Source: JADLHS01 sp039806955 (lineage in GTDB: Bacteria; Verrucomicrobiota; Verrucomicrobiia; Limisphaerales; JADLHS01). From it: a stretch of 64,000 bases of DNA. The position numbers were made by a program, and so were the translations under genes. Each line of letters opens with the position of its first letter. Position 1 is the first letter of the stretch. Below are positions 37,992 through 45,440 of the stretch, one piece after another. The DNA is taken from NCBI GenBank assembly GCA_039806955.1, contig JBDHQI010000008.1:79536-143535 (forward strand), given 5' to 3'. Below the pieces are notes generated by a model. That model made no database searches and was not told the origin of the DNA. It saw only the letters and a list, made by a program, of their open reading frames with translations.

Positions 37992-38118
37992 CGGTCGTGC
38001 CGCCCGGAAATGGAAGGACATGGATGCCTGAACCGGCCCCGGCGCGCGCCGTCAGGGGCGCGCAAAATCGCCGGGGATCAGTTCCCGCACCGCGCTCACG
38101 ATCAACTGTTCGACGCCC
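37992..38118 (+). repeat. right ~127-bp direct repeat (POT-gene tail plus ceramidase 3' end)
   Basis: Direct copy of 20866-20992. Here the right part (38052-38118) is the genuine 3' end of the ceramidase-like gene, while the left part (37992-38031) is an orphan copy of the last 13 codons of the POT transporter (GRAARKWKDMDA, stop). Confidence 0.93.
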
Positions 38119-39392
38119 GGCGCGAGCCGGGTGGGCTGGCCGTAATACGTCATGGCGCCGCCGCCTTCATAACCGCCCTCGGCGAGGATCCGTTCGGACG
38201 GAATGTAACACGGCACATCATTGGCATATGCGTTGACCCAAAGCCGGCGGGCATCCAATTCCTGTTTCAACCGCCGGGAGTAATCCACGACAACCTCGCC
38301 GGGCAGAAACACCATTCCGAGATCCGCGCCGAAGTTCCACGTTTGCACGAGGTAGGGCAGCTGGGTGGGCAAACTTTCCCCGCGCGCCAGTTTTTCCAGC
38401 GTCCAGCGCGCATGGTAGCCCACATAATCCTGTTTTTGGGCGCGCTGCTCGAACTCCTCCCGGGTGGGCAGCGTGTCGAAGGGCAGGGCGATCGTTTTGG
38501 CGACGCAGCGCAGCGGACCGTTCACCGGCTGGAGCCGGCCTTGCAACAGGCGGGTGACGTTGGTGGCAATTTCGCGGCCGTGCGCCTGCGCCAGACTCAA
38601 CGTGCCGCGCGGTTGCGGATTGGCGTCCGCGCCGCAGCCAATCATCACCAGCGCGGTGGCGCCGGGATGCTCCTCCTGCAGATATTGCCTGGCGTAACCC
38701 GCCCAGTCGCCGCAGATCTCGTTCTCGCGCGGGTCAATGGAGGTGCAATGGCAGGCGTAATTGAGCAGGATCGCCCGCAATTCTCCGTCCGCCCCGTGCG
38801 CCGCCAGCACCGGCAAATCATGATCCACCGGTCCGCCCTTGGTGCGCCGGTTGGCCGCAAAACTGGCCTGCCCCTGCGTCCAACTGAGACGCGCCGGTTT
38901 GCGGGCGCGCAGCGCCTCCAGGGCGACATGCTCCAACGCCGCGGTCAGTTCCCGCGTGTAGCGCTGCACGTGCGCGTCGTGTTCCGGCGGCAGGGGCGCA
39001 CCGAACAAGGTCGGCAAATAACCCGCCAGAAACGGCGCGGTGTGGGTATGGGTCGAGCAAACCGTCACGCGCAGCGGATCAATGTGCTTTTGCGCCAGAC
39101 GTGCGGCCACCGTATCCCGGATGTGCCCGGGCACGCCGGTGGCATCCACCGTGATCAGAATCGCCGGGCCCTCTGCGTCGGAGCCAATGGCCAGGGCCTT
39201 GGCCCAGATCCGTTGCGCAACATTGGTCGCTTCGGTGGTGCGCACGGCGTAGCCACTCAGGCGGATCGGATAGTCCGGCGTAATGTCCACACTGGCGACT
39301 CCGACGGCGCGCAGGGTTTCCTGTCCGGACGCGGGCGGATGAGGCATTGCGAAAACCGAAAGGGCCATGACCAGGAGAGATCGAATTTGCAT
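38052..39392 (-). CDS. neutral/alkaline ceramidase-like hydrolase, exported
   Basis: Related to the N-terminal catalytic domain of neutral/alkaline non-lysosomal ceramidase, a zinc amidase; many bacterial members with this short form act on unknown substrates. The signal peptide is residues 1-24 (ends ASGQ). Family marks: VGVASVDITPDYPIRLSGY, STHTHTAPFL (zinc-binding His pair), NYACHCTSI and MIGCGADANPQPRG. The length of 446 aa lacks the C-terminal Ig-like domain of the 650-700 aa ceramidases. Its last 22 codons are shared with the orphan tail at 20926-20992, showing that it once lay next to the POT gene. It is third in a minus-strand run after the epimerase and Gfo/Idh/MocA genes (37 bp gap), suggesting cleavage followed by sugar or aminosugar oxidation. 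Confidence 0.88.
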   Translation of the reverse strand: MQIRSLLVMALSVFAMPHPPASGQETLRAVGVASVDITPDYPIRLSGYAVRTTEATNVAQRIWAKALAIGSDAEGPAILITVDATGVPGHIRDTVAARLAQKHIDPLRVTVCSTHTHTAPFLAGYLPTLFGAPLPPEHDAHVQRYTRELTAALEHVALEALRARKPARLSWTQGQASFAANRRTKGGPVDHDLPVLAAHGADGELRAILLNYACHCTSIDPRENEICGDWAGYARQYLQEEHPGATALVMIGCGADANPQPRGTLSLAQAHGREIATNVTRLLQGRLQPVNGPLRCVAKTIALPFDTLPTREEFEQRAQKQDYVGYHARWTLEKLARGESLPTQLPYLVQTWNFGADLGMVFLPGEVVVDYSRRLKQELDARRLWVNAYANDVPCYIPSERILAEGGYEGGGAMTYYGQPTRLAPGVEQLIVSAVRELIPGDFARP

Positions 39393-39429
39393 GTGTCGGA
39401 GGGGTGGGCGCGAAAATCCGCGGGAGTGG

Positions 39430-40464
39430 TCAAAGTGTCACGACTTGTCCGGTTTGGATGGAGCGTTCTTCCGCCTCACAAATCTCCACCGAACCCAGCG
39501 CATCCTCGGCGGTGACGATGGAGGGCGGCCGGCCCGATTGAATGCAGGTTATGAAATGGCGCAATTCCTCCACGTAACCGTCCACGCCGTCCGGTTTGAT
39601 GGTGCGGGTGGGTTGACCCTCTTCGTCGATGCGCAGGGCCTCCGCGCCGCGCGCGCTGTCGAAATCCACCGTGGCCCTCTCGCACATGATCGTGTAGGCC
39701 ATGTTGAAGCCGGCGGTCAGCAGCCAGCTGCCTTCCGCATGCACCGTTGCACCACCGGCCACGTGATACTGCGTGACCACATGATCAATCGCGCCGCTGA
39801 ACCGGCTGAGCCCGGTGGAATAAACGCGCTGAGGACGACCGAAGACGAACTGCACGAAATCGGTGTCGTGGATGTGCAGGTCCAGCAGTGCCCCGCCCGA
39901 TTCGCCGCCGTTGAAGTACGCCTGACGGCTCCAGCCGGGCGGCGCGGACACGCGGCGGAAACGCGCCGTGAGAATTTTGCCGTAGGTTTGTTTCGCCGCC
40001 AATTCCTTCAACCAGGCCCAGCCCGGCCAGAACCGCATGCACATGGCCGGCATGAAGCATCCTTTGGCAGATTTGGCGGCGGCGACAATTTCTCGCGACA
40101 GAGCTGACGTGCGCGCCAACGGTTTTTCGCACAAGACGTGGCACCCCGCCGCCAGCGCGGCAATGGCTTGCGGCACATGCAAAGGAGTGGGCACACAGAG
40201 ATCAATCAAATCCACGCCGCCATCCTTGAGCAGGTCGTCCAGTTCTTTATAAGCGCGGACGTCCCGACCCAATTCCAGCGTATCGGGACTGCTGATGTTC
40301 CCACTGATACCCGGCAAGACACCGTTGACCGGTTGCCGGTAGGCGTCGCAGACGGCCACCAGTTTGGCGTCGGGTAATTGTTGATACGATTTGATGTGCG
40401 TGATGCCCATGAAACCAAGGCCGACCACGGCCACGTTCACAGGACGAGAGGATGCGTTGCTCAT
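39430..40464 (-). CDS. Gfo/Idh/MocA-family NAD(P)-dependent oxidoreductase
   Basis: Cytoplasmic sugar, inositol or related polyol dehydrogenase. Rossmann motif VVGLGFMGITH at residues 13-23, VCDAYR after strand 2, CVPTPLHVP and the family signature CEKPLAR (Lys as catalytic base) near 112-118. A C-terminal GGALLDLHIHDTDF carries the second conserved Asp/His pair expected for proton transfer. The length of 344 aa is normal. It is translated between the epimerase (21 bp upstream) and the ceramidase-like gene, so the three are likely cotranscribed. No export signal. The actual substrate is not readable; the epimerase neighbour suggests a keto-sugar pathway. Confidence 0.93.
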   Translation of the reverse strand: MSNASSRPVNVAVVGLGFMGITHIKSYQQLPDAKLVAVCDAYRQPVNGVLPGISGNISSPDTLELGRDVRAYKELDDLLKDGGVDLIDLCVPTPLHVPQAIAALAAGCHVLCEKPLARTSALSREIVAAAKSAKGCFMPAMCMRFWPGWAWLKELAAKQTYGKILTARFRRVSAPPGWSRQAYFNGGESGGALLDLHIHDTDFVQFVFGRPQRVYSTGLSRFSGAIDHVVTQYHVAGGATVHAEGSWLLTAGFNMAYTIMCERATVDFDSARGAEALRIDEEGQPTRTIKPDGVDGYVEELRHFITCIQSGRPPSIVTAEDALGSVEICEAEERSIQTGQVVTL

Positions 40465-40485
40465 GTTAATTTTAAGGAGTTAAAG

Positions 40486-41316
40486 TTATAGTTTTTCCAC
40501 CAACTCGCGGGCGGCGCGAATATCCGCCACGCGTTGATTGCCCGCCTCGCGTTCAATGCAGAGATCGCCTTGAAAGCCAAGTTCATCCAACGTGGTAAAG
40601 AATTGTTTCCAATTCACTTCACCTGTGCCGGCGGCGACTTCTTCGCCCCAGTCCCCTGGCACTTTCGTGCGCCGCGCGTCCTTGATGTGAACCTGTCGCA
40701 ACCACGGCGACAACTGGCGCAGCGCTTCGATGGGGTCGCCCTTGTCGTACAGAATCATGTTGGCAGGATCAAAATTCACGCCCGTGTTGGGTTTGTTGAG
40801 TTGACGGAGAAATTCCGCCAGTACCGCTGCGGTTTCCTGACCAGTCTCCAACCCCAGCGTAAGACCTTGCGCCTGAAAAATGTCCGCTGTTTGAATCAAC
40901 CGCTGTTTGAGCTTGGCAAAATCGGGATCGGCCGGTTCATGCGGCAGAAAACCCGCGTGAAAAGTGACCAGCTTCAAACCAAGCTGACTCGCGAGCGTGG
41001 CCGTGGCCTGGATGTTTTTCCAATTCTGTTCCCACGTGGCGTCGGGCGCGATACCGCCCGTGCGCCGGATGGTTTCCATCGAGGTATAATCTTCACCCAC
41101 ACAACCGAACATCCCCGAGGCGAGGCCGATTCCGGCTTGTCGCAACAACTCGGGCGTCCGTCGCCAGCCGGCGGGATCATCGCGCAACGGATCAAGAGCC
41201 AGTTGCACCCGAGTCACCCCGGTGGGCTGCAATTTGGAGATCAGATCTTCTGGACTGGTGGGTTGTAGCGACCAACTACACACCGCGAGACGTTGACGGA
41301 TGGCTTGCAAACTCAT
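40486..41316 (-). CDS. sugar phosphate isomerase/epimerase (AP endonuclease 2-like TIM barrel)
   Basis: Member of the xylose-isomerase-like TIM-barrel superfamily that includes IolE, IolI and hydroxypyruvate isomerase. Metal-binding features: TFHAGFLPHE (His/Glu), LGLETGQE (Glu), NFDPANMIL (Asp), RQVHIKDAR (His) and DLCIEREAG (Glu), in the expected order along 276 aa. No signal peptide, so cytoplasmic. First gene of the minus-strand trio with the Gfo/Idh/MocA oxidoreductase and ceramidase-like hydrolase, a pairing common in inositol and uncommon-sugar catabolism. Isomerase versus epimerase action cannot be told from sequence. A 461-bp spacer upstream probably carries the promoter. Confidence 0.9.
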   Translation of the reverse strand: MSLQAIRQRLAVCSWSLQPTSPEDLISKLQPTGVTRVQLALDPLRDDPAGWRRTPELLRQAGIGLASGMFGCVGEDYTSMETIRRTGGIAPDATWEQNWKNIQATATLASQLGLKLVTFHAGFLPHEPADPDFAKLKQRLIQTADIFQAQGLTLGLETGQETAAVLAEFLRQLNKPNTGVNFDPANMILYDKGDPIEALRQLSPWLRQVHIKDARRTKVPGDWGEEVAAGTGEVNWKQFFTTLDELGFQGDLCIEREAGNQRVADIRAARELVEKL

Positions 41317-41777
41317 ACTGACAAGAGAACAGTTTTACGCGCCAAGCTCAATACACATTTATTCCAACACACCATTCCCCGCGCCGCCCCCACTCTTCTT
41401 TGAGTTCAAGCGATTCACCCTTCCTCCATATATGGAGAAAAACGCAACCTGAATGGAGTAGTCCGTCCGCCTTCATGCCGCGCTCAACTCCCCACCTCTT
41501 GTTCCTTCCCCTGCCCTTTGCCTTCTGCGCCCGGTGGTTAACCCTGGCGCGACCATTCCAACCGATTCCAGCGGGAAAGGTCTTGCCAAAGATAGTTGTG
41601 GATATTCATTGCCACGATTCAGGAATCGGGCATGCTATGCCTGTCTGCTCGACAGCATTTCACTATCAAGACATGGCAAATCCTCAGGTGAACACGGTTC
41701 AATGATGATTTTAGGCCCGACAACCGGGAACAGTCTTTGAGAAGGCAATGGCCGGACGAAGACCCTGAAGACCTTGT
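41317..41777. other. 461-bp spacer upstream of the RRM gene
   Basis: No convincing coding or RNA gene. It separates the divergent epimerase and RRM genes and so must hold both promoters. A perfect 14-bp palindrome CTCCATATATGGAG occurs at 41424-41437; otherwise nothing stands out. The long region before the RRM gene may be an untranslated leader. Confidence 0.5.
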
Positions 41778-42104
41778 ATGAATAAATTGTTTGTGGGTAA
41801 CCTTTCTTTCAACACCACGGAAAATGACCTGCGCGACGCCTTTGCGCCGCATGGCTCGGTGGCAGATGTCAACCTGATGCTGGATCGCGCCACGGGTCGC
41901 TCCCGCGGATTCGCGTTCGTAACCATGAGCTCACCGGAGGAAGCGCAAACCGCCATCCAAGGCATGAGCAGCGCGTCGCTGGATGGTCGCGCCTTGACGG
42001 TCAACCTGGCCCGACCACGCGAAGAGCGTGGGGACAATGGAGGTCGGCGGCGGGACGAACGAAGCGGTCGCGGCGGCTATCGTGGAGGTCGCCATCGCTA
42101 TTAA
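41778..42104 (+). CDS. small RRM-domain RNA-binding protein
   Basis: Single RNA-recognition-motif protein of the kind found in cyanobacteria and many other bacteria, binding single-stranded RNA, often in cold or stress adaptation. RNP2 is KLFVGNLSF (residues 3-11) and RNP1 is RGFAFVTM (about 43-50), with the beta-alpha-beta-beta-alpha-beta fold filling residues 1-82. The tail (about 83-108) is rich in Arg and Gly (GGRRRDERSGRGGYRGG), an extra nucleic-acid-binding segment. The length of 108 aa is typical. The ATG at 41778 is fixed by the conserved first strand. infA starts 118 bp downstream. Function in RNA handling is family-based; targets are unknown. Confidence 0.95.
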   Translation: MNKLFVGNLSFNTTENDLRDAFAPHGSVADVNLMLDRATGRSRGFAFVTMSSPEEAQTAIQGMSSASLDGRALTVNLARPREERGDNGGRRRDERSGRGGYRGGRHRY

Positions 42105-42222
42105 ATTCATCACCGTCCGGCCACCGTCCGGGCGTTTCCAACTCGATTGGTTTGGTGGTAATTGCCGCCAACCCCTACCAGGTTTTGCCCAGCAATGGAA
42201 TTCCCCATCCACTTGTTAAATC

Positions 42223-42438
42223 ATGAAGGAAGAGCCGATCGAATTGGAAGGAAAGATTCACACCGTTCTGCCGGGGACCATGTTCCGGGTGGAACTGGAC
42301 AACCAGCATCTCGTGCTGGCCACCATCTCCGGCAAGATGCGCAAGCGCTGGGTACGGCTTACCGTCGGTGATCGGGTGAAGTTGCAAATGTCTCCCTATG
42401 ATTTGACCAAGGCACGCATCGTTTGGCGGCTGAGATAG
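42223..42438 (+). CDS. infA: translation initiation factor IF-1
   Basis: OB-fold initiation factor that binds the A site of the 30S subunit with IF-2 and IF-3. The 71-aa product has ELEGKIHTVLPGTMFRVELDN and the conserved MRKRWVRLTVGDRVKLQMSPYDL-type core, slightly divergent (many IF-1s have GKMRKNYIRI and VELSPYDLTKGRI). Complete and of normal length. The next gene (nitronate monooxygenase-like) begins 7 bp after the stop, so the two are probably cotranscribed. Most bacteria have infA in or near ribosomal operons; here it is not with ribosomal genes, so it could be a second, specialised copy. Confidence 0.95.
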   Translation: MKEEPIELEGKIHTVLPGTMFRVELDNQHLVLATISGKMRKRWVRLTVGDRVKLQMSPYDLTKARIVWRLR

Positions 42439-42445
42439 GCGCAAC

Positions 42446-43864
42446 ATGACCACTCCCCAGATCATTCAAGGCGGAATGGGAGCAGCTGTTTCCAACTGGC
42501 GGCTGGCCCGGACCGTGTCTCAATTGGGGCAACTGGGAGTCGTTTCTGGAACGGCTCTCGCCGTGGTGCTGGCCCGGCGATTGCAACTGGGCGATCCGGA
42601 CGGAAAGATGCGCCACGCGTTGGATCACTTCCCGGTGTCGGCCCTGGCGGCCCAGGTGCTGTCAGATTACTTTCAACCCCAGGGCAAAACCGATCAGACG
42701 CGATTCGCTTCGGTACCCATGCCCCGAATGGACCCCGGACGCAAACTGGATGAGTTGACCATCGTGGCCAACTTCGTCGAAGTCTTTCTGGCCAAGGAAG
42801 GACATACGGGCGTCGTCGGCCTTAACCTGTTGGAGAAAATTCAATTCCCCACCGTGGCCTCACTGTATGGAGCAATGTTGGCGGGAGTGGATTACGTGCT
42901 GATGGGAGCGGGCATCCCGCGCACCATCCCCGGCGTGCTTGATCGGTTGGCGCGCGGCGAACCTGCCGAGATAGATATTGATGTGGTGGGATCGCTGCCC
43001 GGCGAAAAATTCGTCAGCCGCTTCGATCCCCATGAATTTTTACATGGCGCGAATCCGCCATCTTTGAAGCGACCTCAGTTCTTCGGCATCGTGGCCTCAG
43101 CCACGCTGGCGATCACCTTGGCCAAAAAGTCGAACGGCCGGGTGGACGGCTTTGTAGTGGAAGGCGAAACGGCCGGCGGTCACAACGCCCCGCCGCGCGG
43201 CCCACTGCACCTCAGCGCCGCCGGCGAACCCATCTATGGCGAACGTGATGTGCCGGACCTCGCCAAAATTCGCGCGCTGGGATTGCCCTTCTGGCTGGCT
43301 GGCTCGTATGGTCGGCCGGGTAAATTGGCGGAAGCCTTGCAGCTTGGCGCGGCTGGCGTTCAGGTGGGAACAGCGTTCGCATTCTGTGACGAATCGGGCA
43401 TCGCGCCAAAATTAAAACGGGAGGTCATTCGCCAGAGCCGAAATGGAACCGGCCGGGTCTTTACTGATCCCCTGGCCTCGCCCACTGGTTTCCCCTTCAA
43501 AGTGGTGCAGGTGGCAAGTACGTTGAGCGAAGCTCCCGTTTATGAAAAACGGGTTCGCATCTGTGACTTGGGCTACCTGCGACATGCCTATCGCAAGCCG
43601 GACGGCACCGTGGGCTACCGTTGTCCGGCGGAGCCGATCGAAGATTACGTGCGCAAAGGTGGCGACATCAAAGACACAGCGGGGCGTAAATGCGTTTGCA
43701 ATGGTTTGGTGGCCACGGTTGGCATGGGGCAGAACCGTAGCGAAGGGATTGAGCCAGCGCTGCTGACAGCCGGCAACGACGTCGGTAACGTCGCGCAATT
43801 TGCCCGGCCCGACAGCGACAGCTACACCGCCGCCGAAGTCATCCAAAAACTGCTCGGCACTTGA
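42446..43864 (+). CDS. nitronate monooxygenase/FabK-like FMN enzyme with C-terminal Cys cluster
   Basis: FMN-dependent TIM-barrel protein related to nitronate monooxygenase (2-nitropropane dioxygenase) and enoyl-ACP reductase FabK. IIQGGMGAAVSNWRLA at the start, VDYVLMGAGIP, EGETAGGHN (about 245) and GAAGVQVGTAFAF (about 308) are the FMN/phosphate-binding motifs. The length of 472 aa is about 120-150 longer than the classical enzyme. The extension holds CDLGYLRHAYR, GYRCPAEP and GRKCVCNGL, a Cys set suited to metal or disulfide binding. Starts 7 bp after infA. Likely a member of the long NPD-like group; whether it detoxifies nitronates or reduces an acyl substrate is not decidable. Confidence 0.85.
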   Translation: MTTPQIIQGGMGAAVSNWRLARTVSQLGQLGVVSGTALAVVLARRLQLGDPDGKMRHALDHFPVSALAAQVLSDYFQPQGKTDQTRFASVPMPRMDPGRKLDELTIVANFVEVFLAKEGHTGVVGLNLLEKIQFPTVASLYGAMLAGVDYVLMGAGIPRTIPGVLDRLARGEPAEIDIDVVGSLPGEKFVSRFDPHEFLHGANPPSLKRPQFFGIVASATLAITLAKKSNGRVDGFVVEGETAGGHNAPPRGPLHLSAAGEPIYGERDVPDLAKIRALGLPFWLAGSYGRPGKLAEALQLGAAGVQVGTAFAFCDESGIAPKLKREVIRQSRNGTGRVFTDPLASPTGFPFKVVQVASTLSEAPVYEKRVRICDLGYLRHAYRKPDGTVGYRCPAEPIEDYVRKGGDIKDTAGRKCVCNGLVATVGMGQNRSEGIEPALLTAGNDVGNVAQFARPDSDSYTAAEVIQKLLGT

Positions 43865-43877
43865 GGCAGTGGCGTCC

Positions 43878-43916
43878 GACGCCGGGGCATTACTCCAGAT
43901 GCCACCCTGGGGCGTC
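43878..43916 (+). other. nested hairpin after the nitronate monooxygenase-like gene
   Basis: Fourteen bases past the stop, GACGCC pairs with GGCGTC (43911-43916), enclosing GGCAT/ATGCC (43886-43890 with 43899-43903). No T-run follows, so it may be an RNA-stabilising 3' hairpin or a palindromic repeat rather than a classical terminator. Confidence 0.35.
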
Positions 43917-43985
43917 TCCATGATTGTCCTGCCCCGCGCGCTTCCGGCATAAATCAGCCCATGCCGGGTCGTGATTCTCTACTGC

Positions 43986-44072
43986 TCATTGCAAAATATG
44001 GTGAATCAAATTTCTTTGAAATCAGGCGAAAACTGACTGGTTTCGATTCACTTAATTCTGCAAGCATCAGTA
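43986..44072. repeat. 87-bp imperfect palindromic repeat, copy B
   Basis: Second copy of 8982-9068, two differences, same orientation. In this copy the inner arms GTGAATC and GATTCAC pair perfectly, with a single extra C beside AAA/TTT. Its right edge overlaps the stop codon of the small minus-strand reading frame at 44067-44210. It lies in the 747-bp spacer 43865-44611, otherwise without a clear gene. Confidence 0.8.
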
Positions 44073-44210
44073 ACCCAATTTATCGCCCGGTGCGCCCAAC
44101 ACCTCACGAGCGACGAAAAGGGCGAAGCACAGATTTTTCTCGATTGCTTGTTCCAAACCCTCGGGTACATTCAGTTTCGTCAGCCAATGCTGCTTCTGCA
44201 CGGGGTTCAT
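44067..44210 (-). CDS. small hypothetical protein (47 aa)
   Basis: Possible small gene. ATG 44210 opens a frame beginning MNPVQKQHWLTKLN and ending GAPGDKLGY, with protein-like composition and a predicted amphipathic helix (VPEGLEQAIEKN). An in-frame stop 24 bases upstream fixes the maximum length. No strong ribosome-binding site is visible, and the stop codon lies within the 87-bp repeat. It could equally be the C-terminal remnant of a larger decayed gene. Function unknown. Confidence 0.35.
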   Translation of the reverse strand: MNPVQKQHWLTKLNVPEGLEQAIEKNLCFALFVAREVLGAPGDKLGY

Positions 44211-44446
44211 ATCTCGGCCCGCGGCGGCCTACTCTTTCAGTCCACAAACAATCCTACGGTGTGCTTGCCAGGGCGATATGGTTTCAGCTTTTGCGCAGGC
44301 GATTGGTTGCCCCGTTGATTGCACCGTCAGCATTTTGGGGTGGCAACCGTATTTCAAAATATGCCAACGACGTAATAATCCCCGCCTCACGGGTGATCAA
44401 ACTGTAACCGAAAATGACTCAGCCGGAACGATTCGATTGGCGTTTG

Positions 44447-44589
44447 GGTGGAACGGGCCACTGGCCCGTTCTGTCGGGCTGCCAGTCCGATAGCCGAACG
44501 CAAAGAGTGCGAACCCAATGGTGTGCGATCTCCGTGCGCTCGGCTGGGCGGCAGGTTGCCGCCCGAACGGCCAAGTGGGCCGTTCCACC
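44447..44589. repeat. ~143-bp imperfect inverted repeat
   Basis: Outer arms GGTGGAACGGGCCACT (44447 on) and AGTGGGCCGTTCCACC (ending 44589) pair with few mismatches. The arms continue through GGCCCGTTC/GAACGGCC, and inner arms TAGCCGAACGCA and GTGCGCTCGGCT also pair. The element folds into one long hairpin 22 bp past the stop of the ABC permease gene. It could be a dispersed palindromic repeat or act as a transcription barrier. No coding function seen. Confidence 0.7.
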
Positions 44590-44611
44590 TGGACCAACGG
44601 CATCGTTCCGG

Positions 44612-45439
44612 CTAAGAACTAGCGCTGGTATAATGTCGCACAGACCGACGCCAGATCCATTTCGAGGCCAGGGCGCATAAAATCGCCATGCCTACCAACA
44701 GCCAGATGGAAGTGGGAGTCAGGCGTTCGGTCAAGAAGCGCACGGGCACGTTGGAGACGAGCAGCACGGGTAGCACAAAGGTGAACACGGAACGAAACAC
44801 GCCGCCGCGTGGAAACGCTTCGTCGGGCATCCGGGCGATATTGAACAGGTTGTAGTAGCCGTGAATAACCCCCTGAGCGCGCACGGTCCAGAAGCTGATC
44901 ATGGCCAGCGAGAACATCAGGCAGTAATGAATGCAAATCCCCAACCCGCAGAGTCCCAGGAAAATCAGCAGGCGCGACAGGGTCAGCGTCAGCCCGAGTT
45001 TCCCTCCGGCGTAAAGCATCACGATTACGGCAAAGGAGGCATTGACCAATCCGCCCAAATCGAGTTGCCGCAGGGAGAGCAGGAAGCGCGTATTGACGGG
45101 CAGCATCAGTAGAAAGTCCAGTTTGCCGCTGCGCACCAGCTCGGAGAGGTTGAGGCAATTCACGAGGAAAAGGGTCTGGTAGAGTTGTTGGATGAAATGG
45201 CTCGCCCCGATCAAGAGAACCACCTGCCATTTGGTCCAGGTGCCGATGGCTTCCGTGTGCAGGTAAAGCACGGAGATGAATCCAATCTGCATGGCGAACC
45301 AGGCAATCTCAACCACGATCCAGAGCAGGAAGTTGCCCTTGAACATCATTTCGCGGGTAACAGAATTTTTCAGCAGCGCCCGGTAAACCACCAAGTAACG
45401 ACATCCGCGTTGCAACCAATTGGGTGAAGGTGTCGCCAT
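44612..45439 (-). CDS. ABC-2-type transporter permease (DUF990-like), second subunit
   Basis: Six-helix membrane subunit of an ABC exporter of the ABC2_membrane_6/DUF990 type. Hydrophobic segments are spread over the 275 aa, with FKGNFLLWIVVEIAWFAMQIGFISVLYL near the N-terminus and a soluble loop ELVRSGKLDFLLMLPVN that resembles the coupling region (compare DIKDGNISQFLLKPID in the partner). No nucleotide-binding motifs. It is translated 1 bp after the partner permease gene, so the two probably form a heterodimeric channel. No ATPase gene is next to them. Substrate unknown; homologues are thought to export lipids, glycans or ions. Confidence 0.82.
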   Translation of the reverse strand: MATPSPNWLQRGCRYLVVYRALLKNSVTREMMFKGNFLLWIVVEIAWFAMQIGFISVLYLHTEAIGTWTKWQVVLLIGASHFIQQLYQTLFLVNCLNLSELVRSGKLDFLLMLPVNTRFLLSLRQLDLGGLVNASFAVIVMLYAGGKLGLTLTLSRLLIFLGLCGLGICIHYCLMFSLAMISFWTVRAQGVIHGYYNLFNIARMPDEAFPRGGVFRSVFTFVLPVLLVSNVPVRFLTERLTPTSIWLLVGMAILCALASKWIWRRSVRHYTSASS

Positions 45440-45440
45440 G

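Noticed and set aside
41400..41705. A 101-codon plus-strand frame in the spacer before the RRM gene
   Set aside because: Low-complexity text, no ribosome-binding site, overlaps the presumed divergent promoter region.
43986..44072. The 87-bp repeat as an integron attC recombination site (palindrome after a small frame)
   Set aside because: It lacks the RYYYAAC and GTTRRRY core sites at its ends, and there are only two copies, far apart, without an integrase.
43961..44407. A 148-codon plus-strand frame across the 87-bp repeat
   Set aside because: Part of it translates the palindromic repeat itself (the same peptide appears at the other copy) and the rest has no protein-like pattern.
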